Positions 1 through 6,700 of a stretch of DNA of 22,164 bases are shown here, one piece after another; position 1 is the first letter of the stretch, and each line of letters starts with the position of its first letter. The notes beneath the pieces are model-generated. The model searched no databases, was not told the origin of the DNA, and saw nothing but the letters and a program-made list of their open reading frames with translations. The position numbers and the translations under genes were made by a program. Source of the stretch: JAYVJH01 sp043777595 (lineage in GTDB: Bacteria; Bacteroidota; Bacteroidia; Cytophagales; Spirosomataceae); the NCBI GenBank assembly GCA_043777595.1, contig JAYWHT010000006.1, positions 1-22,164 on the forward strand, in the 5' to 3' direction.

Positions 1-41
1 AGCAAACGCTCTGGTTCACTAATGGAAACTTGCTTTTTCAT
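1..41 (-). CDS. N-terminus of an unidentified protein, cut by the window edge
   Basis: An ATG at 39-41 on the minus strand opens a frame of 13 codons (MKKQVSISEPERL) that leaves the window. The stretch is too short to assign a family. A perfect 18-bp palindrome touches the start codon, which suggests a gene that is tightly controlled at its own start, possibly by its own product. This is an inference from position only. Confidence 0.35.
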   Translation of the reverse strand, partial: MKKQVSISEPERL

Positions 42-58
42 AGTGCAAATTTGCACTA
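41..58. promoter_or_regulatory. Perfect 18-bp palindrome next to a start codon, probable operator
   Basis: TAGTGCAAATTTGCACTA reads identically on both strands. It overlaps the first base of the leftward start codon, leaving no room for a separate ribosome-binding site. A dimeric DNA-binding regulator is the simplest explanation. The regulator is unknown. Confidence 0.5.
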
Positions 59-83
59 TTTTAATATGAATTTCTAAATTGTT

Positions 84-111
84 CTGTCATTCTCTATATA
101 TTTGACACAAC
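84..111 (+). repeat. Degenerate 3' half-repeat at the old end of the array
   Basis: The sequence starts CTGTCATT and ends TATATTTGACACAAC. It matches the 3' 26 nt of the repeat with a few substitutions and 2 extra bases. No matching 5' half (GTTGTGGTTTGC) lies upstream, so only the promoter-bearing half is present. It is followed by a 29-bp spacer at 112-140. Confidence 0.75.
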
Positions 112-140
112 ACCGAATGGGACGAAATAGGACGGATTCA

Positions 141-200
141 GTTGTGGTTTGCTTTCAATCGTGCGACGAACCGACTGACATTTATTATATTTGACACAAC
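141..200 (+). repeat. CRISPR repeat with an internal insertion (60 bp)
   Basis: The 5' 18 nt (GTTGTGGTTTGCTTTCAA) and the 3' 26 nt of the standard repeat are intact. They are separated by 16 nt (TCGTGCGACGAACCGA) where the standard repeat has AA, a net gain of 14 nt. The insertion moves the TTTG and TATATTTG elements 34 nt apart, which should disable the embedded promoter. Confidence 0.9.
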
Positions 201-245
201 GAAAAGAGTTAAGAGTGTAGAGTTATAAATAAAGAGTTAGTTTTA

Positions 246-307
246 GTTGTGGTTTGCTTTCAAACGGGGGTCGCCATCGACATGACATTTATTATATTTG
301 ACACAAC
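246..307 (+). repeat. CRISPR repeat with a different internal insertion (62 bp)
   Basis: The repeat is interrupted after GTTGTGGTTTGCTTTCAAA by CG-rich sequence containing GGGGGTCGCCATCGAC and resumes at TGACATTTATT, a net gain of 16 nt. The break point is within 1-2 nt of the one in the repeat at 141-200, but the inserted sequence is unrelated. The preceding spacer (201-245) is also unusual, being 45 bp long and built from AGAGTT-like words. Confidence 0.9.
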
Positions 308-344
308 GCGCAGAAAATGGGACAAGACCAGTTGGCAGTTGTGG

Positions 345-376
345 TTTGCTTTCAAAACTGACATTTATTATATTTG
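345..376 (+). promoter_or_regulatory. Repeat-embedded promoter (first intact copy; present in all 19 standard repeats)
   Basis: Bases 8-11 of the repeat are TTTG and bases 32-39 are TATATTTG, 20 nt apart. This matches the Bacteroidota consensus (-33 TTTG, -7 TAnnTTTG, gap about 19-21). Transcription would begin at the last few bases of the repeat or the first of the spacer, giving spacer-repeat transcripts. Promoters inside repeats are known for Neisseria II-C arrays with a different -10 box. Here the match is read from sequence and has not been tested. Confidence 0.75.
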
Positions 377-1744
377 ACACAACGAGTGCTGGCACTGCAC
401 AACACAAATGTAAGTTGTGGTTTGCTTTCAAAACTGACATTTATTATATTTGACACAACTCATAGCCCAAAGTATCACCTACCACGAGGGTTGTGGTTTG
501 CTTTCAAAACTGACATTTATTATATTTGACACAACCAGTCATTAATAATGCAAGGCAGAAAGCAAGTTGTGGTTTGCTTTCAAAACTGACATTTATTATA
601 TTTGACACAACAAGTTCAATAACTTACGTCAGCCGAAATAGTTGTGGTTTGCTTTCAAAACTGACATTTATTATATTTGACACAACGCTAAATTGCTCTC
701 ATACGATTACCGCCAGTTGTGGTTTGCTTTCAAAACTGACATTTATTATATTTGACACAACCGTTTTGCCAATCTGGATAATCGGCTGGCGGTTGTGGTT
801 TGCTTTCAAAACTGACATTTATTATATTTGACACAACATGACAAATAAACATCAAGCAATCCGCTAGTTGTGGTTTGCTTTCAAAACTGACATTTATTAT
901 ATTTGACACAACTTTGCTAAATAAATACAGTTATGGCTTACGGTTGTGGTTTGCTTTCAAAACTGACATTTATTATATTTGACACAACTGCGACTGGTGG
1001 AAATACGACAGGAGGAGGTTGTGGTTTGCTTTCAAAACTGACATTTATTATATTTGACACAACTTTTTAATAATACCATTGACACCAGCGCAGTTGTGGT
1101 TTGCTTTCAAAACTGACATTTATTATATTTGACACAACTTACCAATTTCATAACCAAAGACCGCACCAGTTGTGGTTTGCTTTCAAAACTGACATTTATT
1201 ATATTTGACACAACGTTGATTTTTTGTGTAAAATGTCTTATTTAGTTGTGGTTTGCTTTCAAAACTGACATTTATTATATTTGACACAACATTGTAAAAA
1301 CATCATGTGAGCGAACAAATGTTGTGGTTTGCTTTCAAAACTGACATTTATTATATTTGACACAACTGGAGGCAAACAGTCTGCGGAGGGTTTCAGTTGT
1401 GGTTTGCTTTCAAAACTGACATTTATTATATTTGACACAACCGCCAAATCACATTACAACCTTACAGTATGTTGTGGTTTGCTTTCAAAACTGACATTTA
1501 TTATATTTGACACAACCATTAACCCAAAATATCATGTCAAACCCAAGTTGTGGTTTGCTTTCAAAACTGACATTTATTATATTTGACACAACGAGACTCT
1601 TATGACTTTGTTTTTTCAGCGGGTTGTGGTTTGCTTTCAAAACTGACATTTATTATATTTGACACAACCTTCAAATATCCAACAAACGACAGCAAATAGT
1701 TGTGGTTTGCTTTCAAAACTGACATTTATTATATTTGACACAAC

Positions 1745-1770
1745 CTGACATTTATTATATTTGACACAAC
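1745..1770 (+). repeat. Exact 26-bp 3' half-repeat directly behind the last repeat, no spacer
   Basis: Directly after the last full repeat (1699-1744) the 3' 26 bp, from CTGACATTT to TTTGACACAAC, is repeated exactly with no spacer between. It keeps the -7 box but lacks the 5' tracr-pairing half. It marks the cas2-proximal end of the array and may be part of the insertion site or an integration accident. Confidence 0.95.
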
Positions 1771-1833
1771 AGAGTGGTATTTATAATATTGATTGTCAAG
1801 TAGTTAAATGTAAAATTAGGATTGACGAAATCC

Positions 1834-1873
1834 AAAAAAACCTCTTAGCTTCCGTTGAAGCTAAGGGGTTTTT
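1834..1873. terminator. Bidirectional terminator between the array and cas2
   Basis: AACCTCTTAGCTTC and GAAGCTAAGGGGTT form a stem of about 14 bp with a CGTT loop and one G-T pair. An A-run precedes it and a T-run follows it, so it can end transcripts from both sides. It lies between the rightward array and leftward cas2, which supports convergent transcription. The 63 bp between it and the array (1771-1833) holds no gene and no clear motif. Confidence 0.85.
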
Positions 1874-1897
1874 GTAATTCTAATAAATCAAAATCGC

Positions 1898-2230
1898 TCA
1901 AAATAGCGTGAGTTGTGCAGTTGCTTTGGGTGGTTTGGCTTTTTGAGAGCCATAAAAAAGCTGCATCATACCAAACTGTCGGTCGGTTACTTTCATCATC
2001 GCTACGTGGCCTTTTTCGGGTAGCCATTTCTTTACACGCTCTTCATGTACCTTGGCGTTTTCGTCAGAGCTACAATGCCGCATATACACCGAGTATTGCA
2101 TCATCGTAAAGCCGTCTTTCAAGAGGCTCTTCCTAAAACCTGCATGGGCTTTACGTTCTTCGGGGGTTTCGGTTGGTAGGTCAAAAAATACAAATATCCA
2201 CATTATACGGTATTGGCTAAAACGGCTCAT
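1898..2230 (-). CDS. cas2: CRISPR-associated endoribonuclease Cas2
   Basis: This 110-residue protein has the ferredoxin-like fold signature of Cas2. The first strand WIFVFFDLPTE carries the conserved Asp (residue 17), followed by FRKSLLKDGFTMMQYSVYMR and a late strand KGHVAMMKVTDRQFG. The Cas2 dimer bridges two Cas1 dimers in the spacer-integration complex. The start ATG at 2230 gives a short N-terminal extension (MSRFSQYRI). An internal Met at residue 10 is possible, but the longer form fits II-C Cas2 proteins of Bacteroidota. The gene lies 47 bp downstream of cas1 on the same strand, presumably in one transcript that ends at the terminator at 1834-1873. Its neighbours and length leave little doubt. 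Confidence 0.97.
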   Translation of the reverse strand: MSRFSQYRIMWIFVFFDLPTETPEERKAHAGFRKSLLKDGFTMMQYSVYMRHCSSDENAKVHEERVKKWLPEKGHVAMMKVTDRQFGMMQLFYGSQKAKPPKATAQLTLF

Positions 2231-2277
2231 GGTATTGGGTAGTTGAGTGAATGAGTTACTGAGTATACGGTTTTTAA

Positions 2278-3234
2278 TTAGTCGAGTGGTAGTTGTAGGT
2301 CGTTGGTTTTGTTGGGCTTGATAACAAAGCTCGGCAGTACCAATTTGCGTTGCGTGCCTTCGTAGCAGCGTACCAACGACGTAGCCACAAAATGCGTGGC
2401 GTTGAGCAGTGGGCTGCGCTCGTTCTTGATTTTTATATCGACCTCTGCTACGCCCAAGAGTCTGGCTTTTAGGTCTTTGGTTAGGGTTTCGTAAGGGCTG
2501 TTTGTGTTCAAGATTTCACACACAATTTTATCTACCATTGGGCGGAATGGTTCCATGAGGTCGTCGGCGAGAGCAAATGCGTTGTATTGGTTGTGGTGAT
2601 GAATGCCCAAAATAGGCAGCAGCCCAGTACCCACCACAGCCCGAGCTACCAACGCCCTCACAATGGCGTAGCCGTAGTTGAGCAAGTTGTTGGGTGGGTC
2701 ACCGTCTCGGTTGCGCCTAAAATTCAGACTTTTGTCGAACAGATTGGACCAATAATAGGCCGCAGCACGGGCTTCGTAATTTTCAGGGTCGCCACTTTTT
2801 ACGTTTTTGGCAAACGTCAGCATTGGGGTGTGTTGCCGCCCCATTTGGTGTAGTAGCTCGGCTTGGTTCAAGATTTTGGCCACGACCACCTGCTGCCAAA
2901 GTTGTTTTTTGAGTGGCTCAGAGGCCGCCATCTGCGCCCGTATTTGTTTGGCTTGGGTGTGGTGGCCTTCGAGGGGTAGCAGCAGGCCAGCAGGGTGGTG
3001 ACGGTCGTCGCAGGTTACGATGGCTACGTTGTTGGCCAATAGTGCCGACAGCAACCCTTGCGACACCGTGATTTGGGGGTGGTCGAGGACGACCAACCCC
3101 AAGTCTTCGATGGGGGCTTTGCCAAATTCAGAAAGAGCATCAAGCCCCTGAGCATTAGGCACTTTGATGATGAGTTGTTCGAATTTTTTGGACAGATAAT
3201 ACGGGCTGCCAAAATAAAGTGTTTGTTTGATCAT
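2278..3234 (-). CDS. cas1: CRISPR-associated integrase Cas1 (subtype II-C)
   Basis: This 318-residue protein is the spacer integrase. The metal-binding residues expected for Cas1 are present: Glu154 in ENYEARAAAYYW, a histidine at 212-214 in GIHHHNQYNAFALADD, and Glu228 in DLMEPFRP. The N-terminal beta domain (residues 1 to about 80) includes VVLDHPQITVSQGLLSALLA, typical of Cas1. It works with Cas2, and in type II systems also with Cas9, during adaptation. The length is normal for the family and there is no sign of damage. The start at 3234 (MIKQTLYFGSPYYL) is the usual beginning for this subtype. An oppositely oriented gene upstream means cas1-cas2 need their own promoter or long read-through from cas9. 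I could not find a clear TAnnTTTG on the minus strand before cas1. Confidence 0.97.
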   Translation of the reverse strand: MIKQTLYFGSPYYLSKKFEQLIIKVPNAQGLDALSEFGKAPIEDLGLVVLDHPQITVSQGLLSALLANNVAIVTCDDRHHPAGLLLPLEGHHTQAKQIRAQMAASEPLKKQLWQQVVVAKILNQAELLHQMGRQHTPMLTFAKNVKSGDPENYEARAAAYYWSNLFDKSLNFRRNRDGDPPNNLLNYGYAIVRALVARAVVGTGLLPILGIHHHNQYNAFALADDLMEPFRPMVDKIVCEILNTNSPYETLTKDLKARLLGVAEVDIKIKNERSPLLNATHFVATSLVRCYEGTQRKLVLPSFVIKPNKTNDLQLPLD

Positions 3235-3316
3235 GGTTGCTAATTTTGATAGACAAACAAGATTACAAAACCCTTGCCGAAAGTGATTTTAGTAACAAAA
3301 ACTTACTTAACGGTAT

Positions 3317-3344
3317 TTTGATGTCAAAAAAAGCCTTATTTTTG
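3317..3344 (+). promoter_or_regulatory. Candidate promoter for the gene at 3360
   Basis: TATTTTTG at 3337-3344 fits the TAnnTTTG -7 consensus. TTTG at 3317-3320 lies 16 nt upstream, somewhat close for a -33 element. Transcription would begin about 10 nt before the ATG, giving a very short leader. Confidence 0.4.
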
Positions 3345-3359
3345 TAAAAAAGTGAAAAA

Positions 3360-3737
3360 ATGGAATCAACAATTAAACACGAAGTAGTTCGGTATTTGGA
3401 TAATGCCAGAACAATTTTGAAAGAAAAAGCAGGCAAAAAAGACGGTGAATATGCAGATATTAAGTATGTGCAGATGGCTGCAGGTACAGCCTATCTTGCC
3501 GTTTTGATGGCTGTTGATAATTATTTACTCAAAAAAGAGGGCGTAAAATTTAATAAACCCAAAAGCATAGAGGAGTACCGTACTCGCACGGCTAAGCAAA
3601 ACAAAAAACTATTGTCATTGCTCAACGAGGCGTACGCCGACTTGCACTTGGCTTGCTACTACCACGGCGTACCTTCGGTAAGAGTGATGAACAACGGCCT
3701 ACAAACTGCCCAAGAAATACTGACATATTTGGATTGA
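3360..3737 (+). CDS. DUF5618-like small helical protein inside the cas locus
   Basis: This 125-residue, mostly helical and charged protein is on the strand opposite to cas1 and cas9, between them. The sequence (YLDNARTILKEKAGKKDG, YADIKYVQMAAGTAYLAVL, then KKLLSLLNEAYADLHLACY) resembles the Bacteroidota family I know as DUF5618, whose function is unknown. That assignment is from memory of the family pattern. I see no signal peptide, membrane segment or catalytic motif, and no clear HEPN-type R-x4-6-H motif. It ends 48 bp before the cas9 stop in a convergent arrangement with a hairpin between. The DNA shows no sign of being a recent insertion. It could be an independent chromosomal gene caught in the locus or an accessory CRISPR component; the sequence does not decide. 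Confidence 0.85.
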   Translation: MESTIKHEVVRYLDNARTILKEKAGKKDGEYADIKYVQMAAGTAYLAVLMAVDNYLLKKEGVKFNKPKSIEEYRTRTAKQNKKLLSLLNEAYADLHLACYYHGVPSVRVMNNGLQTAQEILTYLD

Positions 3738-3749
3738 TATTATTTTTTT

Positions 3750-3775
3750 AGGGTGGAACTCGAAAATTCCACCCT
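3750..3775. terminator. Strong hairpin between convergent genes
   Basis: AGGGTGGAA and TTCCACCCT form a perfect 9-bp stem with an 8-nt loop, in the 48 bp between the gene at 3360 and cas9, which end facing each other. A T-run lies before the stem on the plus strand rather than after it, so this is not a textbook intrinsic terminator in either direction. A termination or mRNA-end role is likely from its position. Confidence 0.5.
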
Positions 3776-3785
3776 AAAGAACAGC

Positions 3786-6700
3786 CTACAACACCACCAA
3801 AGGCGTTACTTCGCCCAATTGACTGACCGATACTTTTACGGCATTGATTTGGGTATGAAGCAAAAATATATGGGCTAATATTTTATTCGTTTGAAATTTG
3901 CCACTTTCATATTTAGCATTTGCCTTCGAGGCGTTGTGTTTCACAAATTTAAGAACACCATATCCAGACTCCATAGAAGTCATGGCGTTTAGCTGATACA
4001 GTCTTTTGAACAAATCTTCTGAGTCATTCCATCGTATTTCGTTGGCATTTTCTTCAAAAAATACTACAAAGTCGCCTTTTTTGAGGCTGGGGCAGGTCTT
4101 CATCAGTGGCAAGGTTTCGCCTTTACTGGTTGCTACTTCGTCTGGGAATAGTCTTGTTGGTTCGTTGTTCGCACGTGCTTCATTTGTTTTTTGTACGGCC
4201 TCGTATTCAGAAATCAATTTAAAATCTCTAATAGACTTAGCTTCGCCTTTTTTGTTTTTTACTATTTTTTCGTACAATGCCATGATATAGTTGCCATCAG
4301 TTTCAGCATAGCGGTTTTCATTTACAATTTGGCCGTTTTGGTCTTTCGCAGGTATTTTGACGAAGCTACGAGAAATATCCACCACCCGTACAGTTTTGAT
4401 AATCGGCAACGGCTGGCCTGCTTTGCTTGTTGGGGCTGCGGGTGGGTCGTTTGGATAGTCGGTTAGGCTGTACATATAGACAGGGTCGGTAACGAGGTTA
4501 TCGTCCGAAAACGCATTTTTGGCACTACCCTTGTATTTTTCTAATCGTTTTTGTAGAATTTTTCTGATGTCGCTGTTCACAATTTTAACTAAGGCATCAG
4601 CATTGGGTATGAGTTCGGCACTGAGCGGCTTGCGGCGCACATATACATCGGGTTTGTCGTAGCCTTGATTTTTTGGATTTTGTAGCTTGCCAAATAAATT
4701 TTCTTTGAATAGGCCAGCTCTCACGCTAAACGTCCGCTGTTTGGGTTTGTCAGAGCCTTCGATTTTGTTTTTCTGAGCCACCACCAACCGCTGCGGCACA
4801 CCCGACGATACTAATATTTTTTTGAGGGCCTCTCTAATGACAGACTGCTCGATGGGCAACCGTGGCAGGCGGTGTAGTTGGTTGTTGTGGTGTAGTTTTC
4901 CGTCATGCTCATACACGCCCATTTCTTCACGAATACCATTAAATGTACTAATTTGTTGAATAATAGCAGGGCTACAAAGACCAATCACGAGTGCATCTAC
5001 GGCATGGTGGCGGTGGTCGCTGCGGTTTTTGCCTCGGCCAAACTGTTCGAGCCATTTGTTATAAACTTCAATGGCTGCTTTGTTGTCGTCATCGTTTCGG
5101 TTGGCAAAGTGCCGCCACATTTCTATGCCCGTTTCTTCTTCGTACATCACTTCTTGTAATAAACGGTTTATCTTCCACTGTTTGCGTAGCTCTGCCGTGG
5201 CTGCGCCGTTGGTAAACTGCACGTCTCGGCTCACTTCTTGTAGCTTGGTTTTGATGGCACGGGCTATGTACGAGGTGTTGGTAAGTTGGTTCGGATTAAA
5301 GTTTTGTTCAACAGTTTCTGACAAAAACCGTTTTTGCTTGTCCTCGCTTTTTTTGAACACTTCTTGAATATGCTTTGTATAAGTAGCCAAAGCTGCTACG
5401 CCCTGTTTTTCTTTGAACTCAAAAGCCGTCAATGCGCCCTTGGCACGGTTGGCTTCTGAGTAGCAAAGCGTTTTGTTGATAAACGAATTGTCCATGCTGC
5501 GGCTATATGGAATAATATGCTCGATTTCAATATCGGCAGAGGCCAAAGCCGACAATGGAATGGGTTTGAGGGTGTAAGGGCATTTGAAATTTTGTTCTAC
5601 CCAAAGGCGGTGTTTTTCGCTGCTGAGGTCGGCATATTTAAGGTCTTTTACAAATTTTTCAAAGTCAGCGGCATCTTTTTTGTCATCGCCCACGGCTTGC
5701 CCCAATTCTATCCATAGTTCAAATTTTTGAATGAGCGAACTCTGCGGAAAGACCTCACCGAAGTACCCCGATTTAGTCAAAAACGTAGCATAGTCCTTGC
5801 GGCGGTTTTCTGTTTCGAGGTTCGACTTTGTGATTTTTTCACGAGCTTCCTTTGGCTTTTTTAGTTCTCGTGTCGATTCTATTCTTATGGTCAGATGCTC
5901 TGGGTCAATGTCATGTTTTTTGATGAGGCTATTTACCAATTTAATTACCCGCATCGTTGCTTTTTCTACAACGGGGTTGCGTAATTCGTTGTTTTGTAAG
6001 TCTTTAATTTTGGTTTTGAGTGGCCGTGTCAGGTGTGATGTTCTGTCCAAATACCCCAAACTTTCGAAGGCCGCTCGCTCATCAAGTCCTTTTTTGAGTA
6101 GTGGTATCATCTTCGTCAAAACCTTAGCCGACATATTGCCATAGCCCGCCGCCAGACTGATGGCTATGAGTTTTCGGGCTGTGTCTTCGTCAAAGCCCCA
6201 TTTGAGGCTGTCCATTAGTGTTTCTTTGAGCCATTGCTCGTCTTTGCTCATGTAGAGCGCATGCCAGAGGTTGTGCAGATTTCTAAATCTATCAGTCGAG
6301 AGTTCCAATTCATCAAAGAGAGGCTCGCCAAGGGCTTTCAATATTGCCGCCCGAGTCTGGTTGCCCTGTAAGCCCGTTTTGCCAAATAGATCAGTATTGA
6401 TTTTGACCAATCGAGACAGCCCTAACTTTTCTTTTATCTGGGTAAATGTCATTTTGGTGTTATTCTGCAAAAAGTCAAACAAAATACCACGTTGCTCGTC
6501 GTCAAGCGGTTTATTGAATATTTCAGCGTTTCGTGGGTCGGTGAGGCGTAAATCTGTCAGGTTTTTCAAAATTCTAAATTCTTGAAAAACAAACGAACTC
6601 ATAGCCGCACAGCGTTTCGAGGGTTCGTAGCCACATTTACCAACAAACCGTTTGGCCGATTTGAGCGGACGTTGATAAAAAATACAGTAGTGTTTGAGCC

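Larger units (their letters stand above)
84..1770 (+). CRISPR. Type II-C CRISPR array, 46-bp repeat, about 21 spacers
   Basis: Nineteen identical 46-bp repeats run from 338-383 to 1699-1744. They start GTTGTGGTTTGCTTTCAAAA and end TTTGACACAAC, with a 6-bp terminal inverted repeat (GTTGTG/CACAAC). The spacers between them are 29 or 30 bp and all different. Two further repeats at 141-200 and 246-307 carry internal insertions. Half-repeats lie at 84-111 and 1745-1770. The strand is assigned because the 5' 20 nt pair with the tracrRNA anti-repeat at 7569-7585, and because type II repeats normally read GTTnT(A/G)G at this end. In this orientation transcription runs towards cas2, converging with the cas genes. 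The decayed repeats are at the transcription-upstream end and the uniform ones are near cas2, so new spacers are probably added at the cas2 side; that is an inference. Confidence 0.98.

Noticed and set aside
526..831. Open frames across the CRISPR array on both strands
   Set aside because: They translate the repeat again and again (SKLTFIIFDTT and similar) and arise only from the 46-bp repeat.
3360..3737. HEPN ribonuclease or anti-CRISPR identity for the gene between cas1 and cas9
   Set aside because: No R-x4-6-H motif or other catalytic signature is visible; the likeness to DUF5618 gives no function.
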